In this document: one piece after another, positions 17,003 through 25,384 of the stretch | How positions within the stretch are numbered: the stretch's first letter is position 1 | Layout of the letters: the number at the start of each line of letters is the position of its first letter | Source: JAVJQS01 sp040218815 | GTDB lineage: Bacteria > Bacteroidota > Bacteroidia > Flavobacteriales_E > Vicingaceae | NCBI GenBank assembly: GCA_040218815.1 | Contig: JAVJQS010000007.1 | Span: 83,579-147,578, forward strand | Direction of reading: 5' to 3' | Length of the DNA: 64,000 nt | Notes under the pieces: generated by a model | Told to the model about the DNA's origin: nothing | The model's database searches: none | What the model saw: the letters and a program-made list of their open reading frames with translations, nothing else | Position numbers and translations under genes: made by a program

Positions 17003-18166
17003 ATGAAGATTACTCGTTTTCTATTTCGTTTTGTCGTTGCATTCGCCATAGCGGTTGGAATTATTTGTCTTGGCTTATGGCTTTCTGGAAATGCTCACCT
17101 TATAAAAGCTGTAAGAAGCACATACCTTGTTGGAAAAACTGGTCCTACTATAAATGATTATCACAAATTTGAAAACAGAATTGTAGCAACTGCAAATACA
17201 GAATATTGGCCGAAAAGCTCCAATTATAACTCCCAAAAGCTAACTGAAGACCAACAACAAATACTTGATGATTGGGAAACTTCTGCCTTTTTAATAATAA
17301 AAGACAGTAAACTGCTCTATGAAAGTTATGCCAAGGGTTTTGACTCAAATAGCCTAACCAACTCCTTTTCAATGGCAAAAAGCTTAACGAGCCTAGCTAT
17401 TGGAGCAGCTATTAAAGAAGGAAAAATCGAGGGCGTTAAACAAAAAGTAGGTGATTTTTTGCCAGAATTTAGAGAAGGAAAAAAAGCTGAAATAACAATA
17501 AGGGACCTGCTTACTATGAGTTCTGGAATTGATTTTGGAGAAAGTTATGGAGACCCTTTTGGTTATATGGCAAAAACCTATTATGGAACCAATTTGTATG
17601 ACTTAACGGTGAACAAATCTATAATACACCCTGCAGGACAAGTTTGGAAGTACCAAGGTGGAAACACTTTATTGCTTTCATTTATTTTAAAAGAAGCAAC
17701 AGGTGAAAATTTATCAGATTACTTTTCTACTCATTTTTGGAAACCCATGGGAGCAAATAAAGATGCCTTGTGGAGTATAAGTGAAGCTGAAGGAAGAGAG
17801 CGTGCTTACTGCTGTTTTTATAGTAACGCACAGGATTTTGCTCGAATAGGTCAACTGGTTTTAGATAGTGGGGTATGGAACAATGAGCAATTGATTTCAA
17901 AAGAATATTTTAATGCTTCTTTTCATCCTGTTAATATTAAAGATGAAAAAGGAAAACTCATTGACTATTATGCTTACCAGTGGTGGTTAGGAGACCTAGA
18001 AGGCGATGCTTTTTATTATGCTCGAGGTATACAAGGGCAGTATATAGTTGCTATTCCTAGTTGGAATTTAGTTTTAGTGCGCCTAGGTCATAAGCGTGAC
18101 CCTACTCGAGGAGTAGAGGTTCCAAGTGATTTAATTGATTACTTAAAAATAGCAAAGCAGTTCTAA
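17003..18166 (+). CDS. Beta-lactamase-family (class C-like) serine hydrolase
   Basis: 387 residues with one N-terminal membrane helix (about 5-28), so membrane-anchored with the catalytic domain outside the cytoplasm. Ser123-x-x-Lys126 in FSMAKSLTS is the nucleophile motif; the second-motif region is YQGGNT and the third is probably ARGIQGQ. TIRDLLTMSSGIDF is the standard family block. The family contains D-aminopeptidases, esterases and penicillin-binding proteins as well as true AmpC enzymes, so resistance cannot be inferred. It follows the isomerase by 27 bases. Confidence 0.85.
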   Translation: MKITRFLFRFVVAFAIAVGIICLGLWLSGNAHLIKAVRSTYLVGKTGPTINDYHKFENRIVATANTEYWPKSSNYNSQKLTEDQQQILDDWETSAFLIIKDSKLLYESYAKGFDSNSLTNSFSMAKSLTSLAIGAAIKEGKIEGVKQKVGDFLPEFREGKKAEITIRDLLTMSSGIDFGESYGDPFGYMAKTYYGTNLYDLTVNKSIIHPAGQVWKYQGGNTLLLSFILKEATGENLSDYFSTHFWKPMGANKDALWSISEAEGRERAYCCFYSNAQDFARIGQLVLDSGVWNNEQLISKEYFNASFHPVNIKDEKGKLIDYYAYQWWLGDLEGDAFYYARGIQGQYIVAIPSWNLVLVRLGHKRDPTRGVEVPSDLIDYLKIAKQF

Positions 18167-18239
18167 AGGTTTAATCTAGCATTTTCCTTCTTTCTCTCTC
18201 ATTAACTATTCTGGATAAAAATTTTCTAATTTTGGATTT

Positions 18240-18773
18240 GTGAAAAAATTACTCCCCTTTTTTTTACTTCTATCCCTTGCTGCACCATTTGGGCTTAGCT
18301 ACTTTTATCTTAAGGTGGAGAAATATAAAGTGAAGCGCAGCATTAAACATCAAATTATTGATGGTATCAACAAAAGTGAACTAGTTTTATTAAGGTTTTC
18401 TAAAAGGGAAATCAAAGAGAAACTAGATTGGGAACACTCCAAAGAGTTCAAGTATGAAGGTGAAATGTATGATGTGGTTGAAAAAACAGAAACCTCTGAT
18501 TCAGTTTCTTATTGGTGTTGGTGGGATTATGAGGAAACTCGTCTTAATCAACAATTAGCTGGACTATTGGTAAATGCTTGGCAACAAAATGATAATCAAC
18601 AAAACCAAAACGACTTATTAATTCAATTTACTAAGAACTGGTTGAGCAAGAATCTTAAGGTAAGCGCGCTGAAAACTCAATATGGTTTTTCCATTGTTCA
18701 TAATACACCATATTCCAACAATTATAGTGGATTGAGCTTAGTTACTTCCTCCCCTCCTCCCAAATTTATTTAA
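18240..18773 (+). CDS. Small membrane-anchored protein preceding a TonB receptor
   Basis: 177 residues with a GTG start. A hydrophobic N-terminus (residues 5-24) is an uncleaved anchor or signal. The rest is hydrophilic, with an ELDWEH-like LDWEHSKEFKYEGEMYDVV block and a Trp-rich SYWCWWDYEET motif, both of which I have met in small proteins next to Bacteroidota TonB receptors, though the family has no name that I can give. It ends 89 bases before the receptor gene. A role as receptor accessory is inferred from position only. Confidence 0.55.
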   Translation: MKKLLPFFLLLSLAAPFGLSYFYLKVEKYKVKRSIKHQIIDGINKSELVLLRFSKREIKEKLDWEHSKEFKYEGEMYDVVEKTETSDSVSYWCWWDYEETRLNQQLAGLLVNAWQQNDNQQNQNDLLIQFTKNWLSKNLKVSALKTQYGFSIVHNTPYSNNYSGLSLVTSSPPPKFI

Positions 18774-18862
18774 GTCTTTCGAAGACGAATTCTCTCGTCA
18801 CCCTTTAATCGCCGTATCGCCCATTCTTGATAGGGCTTAGTTTATTATATGACTAAATATAA

Positions 18863-21268
18863 ATGAAACAACTATATCTATTAATTTCCTTTTTGAGTTT
18901 TCCTTGTATTGTATCTGCCCAAGTTTTAACAGTACAAGATAGCAGTACAAAAGCCCCTCTTGAGTTTGTTACCATTGCCAGTAAAAATCCACAAGAAATG
19001 GTAACTACTAACTCCAAAGGGAAGGCGACCATTACCGTGTTTAAAGATGCTGAAGTAATACAACTTCGCTTGCTTGGCTATAAAACTGTTGTCACAAGTT
19101 ATGATGAGCTAAAAAGCGACTCTCTATTGGTCAAAATGCAGCCCACTGAATTTAGCCTTAACCAGGTAGTTATTTCAGCTAACCGTTGGAAACAAAACTC
19201 TTGGGATATTCCTCAAAAAATTAGCACCATAAAACCAAAAGAGGTTACATTGCAAAACCCACAAACTACAGCAGACTTGCTTGAGATTTCAGGAAATGTA
19301 TTTATTCAAAAAAGCCAGCAAGGTGGCGGAAGCCCTATGATTAGAGGTTTTGCAACCAACCGTTTACTTTATTCTATTGATGGCGTTCGAATGAATACAG
19401 CTATTTTTAGAGGTGGTAATATTCAAAATGTAATCTCTTTAGATCCTTTTGCAATTGAGAATACTGAAGTATTATTCGGCCCTGGGTCGGTAATATATGG
19501 AAGTGATGCCATTGGCGGAGTAATGAGCTTTCAAACACTAAGCCCTGCGCTATCCTTAACTGGAGAAACCTTAATTTCAGGCAAAGCTAGCACTCGTTAC
19601 TCTTCAGCAAATAATGAACGAACAGGCCATTTTGATATAAATGTAGGGTGGAAAAAATGGGCTATGGTGACAAGTGTTAGTGCCAATAAATTTGATGATT
19701 TGCGGCAAGGCAGCCAAGGACCAAGCGACTATATAAAACCATACTTCATTCAACGGATTGATAGTGTAGATCAAATTGTTACACAATCCGATCCCTTACT
19801 ACAGGTTCCATCATCTTATTCACAAACTAATTTTATGCAAAAAGTCCGCTTTAAGCCCAATGAACAATGGGATTTTCAGTATGGTTTTCATTTTTCTGAA
19901 ACTTCTCCGTATGGTAGGTATGACCGCCATAATAGAGTTAAAGATGGACTACCAAGATACGGTGAGTGGAACTACGGACCTCAAAAGTGGATGATGAACC
20001 ACCTTAATATCACAACTCACTCTAAAGATCGTTTTTATGATAAGGTTTCACTACGATTAGCACAGCAAAGCTTTGAAGAGAGCAGAATTGAGCGTAGCTT
20101 AAACGAAAATAATAGAACCATTAGAAAAGAAGAGGTCCAAGCTTACTCGGTAAACTTAGATTTTGTAAGCGAGCTTGGTTCAAGGCACACCTTATTTTAT
20201 GGCGGTGAGTATATATTAAATTTTGTTGAGTCATCGGGAATCAATGAAAATATTATTTCAGGAGTAAAATCACGAGGTCCGAGTCGTTATCCAAATTCTG
20301 ATTGGAGCTCCGTCGCTGCTTATATAAATGATGAGTTCAGATTGACTGAAAAACTAAGGCTCCAAGCTGGATTGCGATACAATCAATTTGTCCTAAATTC
20401 AGATTTTGATACTAGTTTTTATACGTTCCCATTTCAACAAACTTCTCTAAATGATGGCGCCCTAACTGGAAGTTTAGGTGCAATTTACAGACCAGTAGAC
20501 CAATTAGTGGTTTCTACCAACTTTGGAACAGCCTTTCGTTCACCAAATGTCGACGATATTGGAAAAGTATTTGACTCAGAGCCTGGTTCTGTAGTTATTC
20601 CAAACCCCAACTTATCTTCAGAATATGCTTACAATATTGATGTAGGAGCAGCATTTATTTTATCTAAAGCAATAAAAATTGACATTACAGCCTATTATAC
20701 CATGCTAGAAAACGCCCTAGTACGCCGAGACTTTCAATTTAATGGACAAGATAGCATTCTATATGATGGCACCCTAAGCAAAGTGCAAGCGATTCAAAAT
20801 TCAGCAGTGGCAAATATTTTTGGTATTCAAGCCGGACTTGAAGTAAAGTTACCTGAAGGGTTTAGTTTGTCGGCTAATGCAAATTTTCAGCAGGGTGAGG
20901 AGGAGTTAGATAATGGTGAAGTAAGCCCTGCAAGACACGCCGCCCCATTTTTTGGTGTCGCACGATTGAGCTTCGATAATAATCGGTTGAGCCTTCAGTT
21001 CAATATACAATACCAAGCAGAACGAAAGTTTGAAGACCTGTCGATTGAAGAAAGAGGGAAGACCGAAATTTATGCCTTAAACAATAGTGGCCTGCCCTAT
21101 GCTCCAGAATGGTATAGTTTAAATTTAAAAGCAAACTATCAAATAAACCCGGTGTTTGGAGTAAGTTCAGGTATCGAGAACATAACAGATCAGCGATACA
21201 GACCATATAGTTCGGGCATTTCTGCACCTGGAAGAAACTTTATTATGGGTTTAAACACCAAGTTTTAG
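18863..21268 (+). CDS. TonB-dependent outer-membrane receptor, haem/haemoglobin-receptor-like
   Basis: 801 residues. A signal peptide ending ...VSAQ (about residue 20) is followed by a carboxypeptidase-regulatory-like domain (about 22-95), a plug domain (100-220: QTTADLLEISGNVFIQKS, GGGSPMIRGFATNRLLYSIDGVRMN, and GPGSVIYGSDAIGGVMSF) and a 22-strand-type barrel ending in NFIMGLNTKF with a terminal Phe. The plug resembles haem/haemoglobin/transferrin receptors (RMNTAIFRGGNIQNVISLDP). It imports a ligand across the outer membrane using TonB energy. Haem is inferred from plug similarity, not shown. The leader (18774-18862) contains a small GTCTT/AAGAC hairpin. Confidence 0.85.
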   Translation: MKQLYLLISFLSFPCIVSAQVLTVQDSSTKAPLEFVTIASKNPQEMVTTNSKGKATITVFKDAEVIQLRLLGYKTVVTSYDELKSDSLLVKMQPTEFSLNQVVISANRWKQNSWDIPQKISTIKPKEVTLQNPQTTADLLEISGNVFIQKSQQGGGSPMIRGFATNRLLYSIDGVRMNTAIFRGGNIQNVISLDPFAIENTEVLFGPGSVIYGSDAIGGVMSFQTLSPALSLTGETLISGKASTRYSSANNERTGHFDINVGWKKWAMVTSVSANKFDDLRQGSQGPSDYIKPYFIQRIDSVDQIVTQSDPLLQVPSSYSQTNFMQKVRFKPNEQWDFQYGFHFSETSPYGRYDRHNRVKDGLPRYGEWNYGPQKWMMNHLNITTHSKDRFYDKVSLRLAQQSFEESRIERSLNENNRTIRKEEVQAYSVNLDFVSELGSRHTLFYGGEYILNFVESSGINENIISGVKSRGPSRYPNSDWSSVAAYINDEFRLTEKLRLQAGLRYNQFVLNSDFDTSFYTFPFQQTSLNDGALTGSLGAIYRPVDQLVVSTNFGTAFRSPNVDDIGKVFDSEPGSVVIPNPNLSSEYAYNIDVGAAFILSKAIKIDITAYYTMLENALVRRDFQFNGQDSILYDGTLSKVQAIQNSAVANIFGIQAGLEVKLPEGFSLSANANFQQGEEELDNGEVSPARHAAPFFGVARLSFDNNRLSLQFNIQYQAERKFEDLSIEERGKTEIYALNNSGLPYAPEWYSLNLKANYQINPVFGVSSGIENITDQRYRPYSSGISAPGRNFIMGLNTKF

Positions 21269-21317
21269 CCGAACAAAACAATATATTGAATTAACGGAAT
21301 TGAAGTATTTTTAACTT

Positions 21318-21671
21318 ATGAATATTGAGTCTTTCAGAGAATATTGCCTTGCTAAGAAAGGGGTAACTGAACACTTCCCCTTTGATGAGGTTACTCTCGT
21401 TTTTAAGGTCATGAACAAGATGTTTGCGCTAACACGTATAACAATTTTTGAAAGTATCAACCTGAAATGTGACCCCGAAAAAGCTGTTTTGCTTCGAGAA
21501 AACTATTCTGGGATTATTCCTGGCTACCACATGAGTAAAGTTCATTGGAATACAGTTTCAACAGATGGGAGTGTTCCAGATAAGCTGTTAATTGACTTAA
21601 TTGATGAGAGTTATGGCCTGGTTGTTAGCAAGCTCACAAAAAAAGAGAAAGCTGAACTTTCTCTTTTATAG
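21318..21671 (+). CDS. MmcQ/YjbR family protein
   Basis: 117 residues, the usual size for the YjbR/MmcQ alpha-beta fold. The N-terminal CLAKKGVTEHFPFDEVTLVFKV, the central LKCDPEKAVLLRE and the YHMSKVHWNTV block are the family landmarks. These proteins have a double-wing fold and are called DNA-binding by similarity; the biological role is unknown. It is a single gene 49 bases after the TonB receptor. Confidence 0.85.
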   Translation: MNIESFREYCLAKKGVTEHFPFDEVTLVFKVMNKMFALTRITIFESINLKCDPEKAVLLRENYSGIIPGYHMSKVHWNTVSTDGSVPDKLLIDLIDESYGLVVSKLTKKEKAELSLL

Positions 21672-21684
21672 TAAGTCTCTTTAT

Positions 21685-21843
21685 CTATTTCAACAGCCTC
21701 ATTACCAGACTTATTAGAAACAATACAATAAAAATGTAGAATATTATTTTAGCGATACCCGCTGCACCAGCTGCAATTCCACCAAATCCTAAAACAGCCG
21801 CAACTAAAGCAATTATTAAAAAAATTAAAATCCAACGTAACAT
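21685..21843 (-). CDS. DUF1328 (YtjA-like) small membrane protein
   Basis: A 52-residue protein read on the minus strand. It starts MLRWILIFLIIALVAAVLGF and continues GGIAAGAAGIAKI with a second helix IFYIFIVLFLISLVM, ending RLLK before TAG. Two membrane helices joined by a Gly/Ala-rich turn are the DUF1328 signature. These proteins are small inner-membrane peptides of unknown function, often stress-related. It is convergent with the YjbR-like gene (13 bases between the stops). Confidence 0.8.
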   Translation of the reverse strand: MLRWILIFLIIALVAAVLGFGGIAAGAAGIAKIIFYIFIVLFLISLVMRLLK

Positions 21844-22023
21844 ATTATTTGGTTTTATGGTTTGTGCTTATCTTATTGAAAAAATAGCACCAAACAAATC
21901 CCTGCCCTAATTCGCTGATTTTCAAACAACAGCTTCTATCATTTCTTTTATTTTGTATCATATTTTGCCTACATGTGTATTTATTTCCCCGTTAGTAATG
22001 ATATACTAATACTTCTGCTTTTG

Positions 22024-22051
22024 TTGACTCATTTGTTTAAGAAGGTATAAT
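22024..22051 (+). promoter_or_regulatory. E. coli-like -35/-10 pair ahead of the DUF502 gene
   Basis: TTGACT (22024-22029) and TATAAT (22046-22051) are separated by 16 bases and lie 28 bases before the ATG at 22079. The -10 runs into TTTGG, so it also partly resembles a Bacteroidota -7 box with one extra base. The form is unusual for this phylum. Confidence 0.35.
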
Positions 22052-22078
22052 TTGGTCTCATAATAAACGCCCATAAAA

Positions 22079-22687
22079 ATGAAAAATGAAAGTCGCTTTT
22101 GGAAAGTAATTGTCAAGTATTTTTTACAAGGGCTGTTCTATATTTTACCCATTGCTGTTACACTATATGTCATTGCATATTTAGTAATTCTATTAGATGG
22201 CATCATCAGCTTACCAATACCAGGGTTGGGAATTTTAATCATTTTAATTGCTGTTACACTAATTGGTTACTTAGGTACTCATTTCTTCTTATCATATTTC
22301 CGCCCATTTGATCGTGCGATTGAAAAAACACCTCTTATTAAAATAATATACACTTCAATGAAGGACATGATGAATGCTTTTGTTGGAAAGAAGAAACAGT
22401 TTAAGCACCCTGTTTCGGTTAAACTTGGCGAAGGAATGGAGGTTGAGCGTTTGGGCTTTATAACTAAAGATGACTTAGCTGAGCTGGGCATAGGAAGTGA
22501 CAAGGTGATTGTATATTTTCCTTTTTCATATGCCATTAGTGGTCAAGTATTTATTGTACCTCGAAAAAATGTTACAAGAATCGACGCCTCTTCATCTGAT
22601 GTAATGAAACTAATTATCTCAGGTGGAGTAACTTCCGTTGACTCAAATCAAAAATCTAAACCAAATGAAGAAAATGATATTATTTAA
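22079..22687 (+). CDS. DUF502 family membrane protein
   Basis: 202 residues with two N-terminal membrane helices (about 14-40 and 47-72) and a soluble C-terminal half. KTPLIKIIYTSMKDMMNAF and the GFITKD and VIVYFPFSYAISGQVFIVPR blocks identify the DUF502 family (in plants COV1-like; function unknown in bacteria). The last 23 bases overlap the next coding region at 22665, indicating translational coupling. Confidence 0.85.
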   Translation: MKNESRFWKVIVKYFLQGLFYILPIAVTLYVIAYLVILLDGIISLPIPGLGILIILIAVTLIGYLGTHFFLSYFRPFDRAIEKTPLIKIIYTSMKDMMNAFVGKKKQFKHPVSVKLGEGMEVERLGFITKDDLAELGIGSDKVIVYFPFSYAISGQVFIVPRKNVTRIDASSSDVMKLIISGGVTSVDSNQKSKPNEENDII

Positions 22688-23390
22688 AAAATTAGCTCTT
22701 AATGTATTATTTCTTTTTGCCACTACAGCAAATGCTCAAAATATACTTCAGGTAACCGAATCTGAACAATCAATTTCAGGTTTGAGTGGAAACGCTCTGA
22801 CAATAGAAATAAACCGAGCAAAGCAAGATAAGATTCTTAATGAGTGGGAAGAGCTTATGGAAGGCTATGATGGAAAAGTTGATACTCATGACAATATGGT
22901 ACATGCAACTGAAGTAAAGATAAACGACATAAGCTTAGAAAAAATAGAAGTGGCAGCAGCATCTAAAAAGATAAGTGCAACAAAAAATGAATTATCAGTA
23001 ATCTTCTATAGTGGTGGAAAAGCAATTTCCTCTACCCAAACACCTGCAGGTTTTATAGCAGCAGAAAGAATTGTTGAAAGTTTTGCAAAACGAATCTCGA
23101 AAGAGGCAACTGAAACTTACAGGGAAGAACAAGCCAAAATACTAGATGGTTTGATGGATGAATTTGACAACATAAAAGAAAACCAGAAAGACCAAGCAAA
23201 AGAAATAGAAGATGCTAAAGAAGTAATTGAAGAAGCAAAAGAAAATAAACAAGAGGCATTAGAAAATATTGAGGAAACTAAAAATAAGAAGGCAGAGCTA
23301 AGTAAAGCGCAAGAAGATTTGAATGAAAAAATAAAAGCACAGGAAAAAGTTCTTGAAGAAGCAGAGCAAGAGCGAAAACAACTTAAATAA
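22665..23390 (+). CDS. Secreted coiled-coil protein, paralogue A
   Basis: 241 residues from ATG 22665, overlapping the DUF502 end; an alternative ATG lies at 22674. A signal peptide ending ATTANAQ is followed by a ~130-residue globular domain (SGLSGNALTIEINRAKQDKI, then VEAAAS-like and FYSGGKAISSTQTPAG blocks). A long charged coiled coil rich in Glu and Lys (about 145-241) forms the C-terminus. I do not recognise the family. Paralogue B at 23489 has the same architecture, with GNALT(I/V)EI and the AISS motif in register. Export to the periplasm or beyond is likely; the helical tail could mediate oligomerisation or envelope tethering. Confidence 0.7.
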   Translation: MKKMILFKKLALNVLFLFATTANAQNILQVTESEQSISGLSGNALTIEINRAKQDKILNEWEELMEGYDGKVDTHDNMVHATEVKINDISLEKIEVAAASKKISATKNELSVIFYSGGKAISSTQTPAGFIAAERIVESFAKRISKEATETYREEQAKILDGLMDEFDNIKENQKDQAKEIEDAKEVIEEAKENKQEALENIEETKNKKAELSKAQEDLNEKIKAQEKVLEEAEQERKQLK

Positions 23391-23488
23391 CATTTGGAGT
23401 CAGATTGCATTTTAAAACTTAAAAAATTTCTTAATCCACCTCAACTCGATTGTTTATCTTGCATTTAAATCTAGTAATCCTGTTATTT

Positions 23489-24142
23489 ATGAAAAGCTTA
23501 TTCTTAAAATCACTTTCTACCTTGTTCTTAGTTTCCTTTTTTAGTGTTTCCAATGCGCAAGATAAAATTAAAGTTTCGGAGTCGAGTAAAGAGATTGAAG
23601 GAGTTAAAGGGAATGCATTAACCGTAGAAATATACCGAGCAGATGAAAAAACGGTAGCCAAAGAGTGGAAAGCTTCTTTAAAACGAAAAAGTGGCGATGT
23701 TGATATTAAAGGCAACTCCATTATTGCGACAGATGTATTAATAGAGTCTATCAGTGATCATGAAATTACAATTTACGCACTGGTAAAGCGTGTAAATAAA
23801 ACAACATTGGAGTTTTCTGCAATATTTCTAAATGGTGATCGAGCAATTTCCTCTTCCGATGCAGGTGCTCACCTGGTAGCGAAAAAAATGGTGAAAGATT
23901 TTGCTAATTCAGTTTCTAAGGAAGCGGCAAAAGAACATCATAAACTACAATTAGGCATTTTAGAAGATCATAAAAAATCCCTGAAAAAACTGACTAATGA
24001 TATTGAGGATGCAAATAAATTAATTATTGAGAAAAAGAAGGAGATTGAAGAAAAAACTGCAGAAAAAGAAAAATTGCTTAAAATAATTGAAGAACATAAC
24101 AAAACGGTTAACTCTGCAGAAAAAGAAATTGGACATTATTAA
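23489..24142 (+). CDS. Secreted coiled-coil protein, paralogue B
   Basis: 217 residues from ATG 23489; an upstream in-frame start at 23450 would add 13 hydrophobic residues and spoil the signal peptide. The signal peptide ends FFSVSNAQ. The globular domain mirrors paralogue A: VSESSKEIEGVKGNALTVEIYRA, then LEFSAIFLNGDRAISSSDAGA. The coiled coil (about 145-217) is shorter. Only the N-terminal ~140 residues appear homologous to A; the helical tails differ. The gene ends inside the next coding region. No function is assigned. Confidence 0.7.
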   Translation: MKSLFLKSLSTLFLVSFFSVSNAQDKIKVSESSKEIEGVKGNALTVEIYRADEKTVAKEWKASLKRKSGDVDIKGNSIIATDVLIESISDHEITIYALVKRVNKTTLEFSAIFLNGDRAISSSDAGAHLVAKKMVKDFANSVSKEAAKEHHKLQLGILEDHKKSLKKLTNDIEDANKLIIEKKKEIEEKTAEKEKLLKIIEEHNKTVNSAEKEIGHY

Positions 24143-25376
24143 ATACATCTTTCGAGCGCTAACACTAGCAACAGTATCTATCTTTATTTCCTGCCATCCA
24201 GAACCAGAAGCTCAACTTCCAACCACTGGTAAATGGCATGCTAATCTGGAGCTAAAAAAAGGGGTAAGCCTTCCTTTTATTTTTCACTTAAATCAAATTG
24301 ATTCAACTTGGACGATGACAATTGTAAATGGTGAAGAAGAGATTTTGCTCGAAGACCTTATCTTTAGCAGTGACTCTCTAAAAGTTACTTTTCCCGTATT
24401 TGAATCAGCACTTAACTTTAAAATCATTGATGAAAATACCCTAAAAGGAGAGTGGGTCAATTACTATAAAAGCAATGACTACAAGCTTTCAATAACAGCA
24501 AAACTAGGGGCTAAAAATCGCTTTGACCTAGTTGGTCCTGTAAGAAGTGTTGCGGGTAAATATGAGGTAGTTTTTAGTCCAGATACGGATGAGGAATATC
24601 CTGCTATTGGCTTATTTAAGCAAAATGGGAGCAATGTCACAGGGACTTTTGCTACAGAAACGGGTGATTATCGACACTTAGAGGGTGTTGTTACCAATGA
24701 CTCCTTAAAGCTTTCTACCTTTGATGGCTCACACGCCTTTCTTTTTAAGGCGGCTGTTTCAGACTCTATATTAGCTGGAACATTTTGGTCAGGTAGTCAC
24801 TTTAAAGAAAATTGGACAGCCAAAATAAACCCTCAAGCAAAGCTTAGAAACGCCGATTCATTGACCTATTTAAACCCTGGTTTTGAAAAAATGTCTTTTA
24901 CGTTTCCTGATGCAACAGGTAAAATGGTTTCATTAGAGGATAAGCAATTTAAAAATAAGCCAGTTATAGTTCAGATAATGGGCAGTTGGTGCCCTAACTG
25001 CCTTGATGAAACTAGGTATTTGAGTTCATTATATAAAAAGTACAACAGTAGTGGTTTAGAAATTATTGCTTTAGCTTTTGAACGAACCACCAATAAAGAG
25101 AAAGCCTTAGAAAACCTCAAGAACTTAAAAGTAAAAACAGGTGCTGATTATACTTTTTTATTGGGTGGAGCAACTAGGGATGATAAAGCTGAAGAAAAGC
25201 TGCAAATGTTAAATCATATAATGTCTTACCCAACTGCACTTTTTATTGATAAATCTGGTGAAATAAGACGAATTCATACAGGTTTTTACGGACCAAGTAC
25301 GGGAAAATATTATGAGGACTTTAAAGTAAAAACGGAACATCTAGTTGAAGAGATGTTAAATGAAAAACTAGATTAA
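24129..25376 (+). CDS. TlpA-like thioredoxin-fold lipoprotein
   Basis: 415 residues if translation starts at TTG 24129, which gives a 21-residue lipoprotein signal ending IFISC with lipidated Cys22; ATG 24087 would add 14 charged residues. It overlaps paralogue B by 14 bases. The N-terminal ~230 residues form a beta-rich region with GKWHANLELKKG, then GSNVTGTFATETGDY, resembling two repeats of a lipocalin-like barrel. The C-terminal ~140 residues are a TlpA/thioredoxin domain with Cys288-Pro-Asn-Cys291 and the cis-proline segment SYPTALF. Such proteins reduce disulfides in the periplasm, for example for cytochrome c maturation; no partner gene is adjacent. Confidence 0.8.
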   Translation: MDIIKYIFRALTLATVSIFISCHPEPEAQLPTTGKWHANLELKKGVSLPFIFHLNQIDSTWTMTIVNGEEEILLEDLIFSSDSLKVTFPVFESALNFKIIDENTLKGEWVNYYKSNDYKLSITAKLGAKNRFDLVGPVRSVAGKYEVVFSPDTDEEYPAIGLFKQNGSNVTGTFATETGDYRHLEGVVTNDSLKLSTFDGSHAFLFKAAVSDSILAGTFWSGSHFKENWTAKINPQAKLRNADSLTYLNPGFEKMSFTFPDATGKMVSLEDKQFKNKPVIVQIMGSWCPNCLDETRYLSSLYKKYNSSGLEIIALAFERTTNKEKALENLKNLKVKTGADYTFLLGGATRDDKAEEKLQMLNHIMSYPTALFIDKSGEIRRIHTGFYGPSTGKYYEDFKVKTEHLVEEMLNEKLD

Positions 25377-25384
25377 TCTAGTTT
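25365..25384. terminator. 20-bp perfect palindrome spanning two convergent stop codons
   Basis: The arms AAACTAGATT and AATCTAGTTT are exact complements. They contain the stops of the TlpA-like gene (25374-25376) and of the minus-strand peptidase (25373-25375), and both proteins end Lys-Leu-Asp. It may act as a bidirectional terminator, although no T-run follows on either side. Confidence 0.35.

Noticed and set aside
17003..18166. A beta-lactam resistance gene
   Set aside because: The family signature is shared with many non-resistance hydrolases, and the second and third motifs are not AmpC-like.
18774..18862. Possible riboswitch ahead of the TonB receptor
   Set aside because: Only a short GTCTT/AAGAC hairpin and a weak GCCC/GGGC pairing are present; no known riboswitch core (for example a B12 box) is seen.
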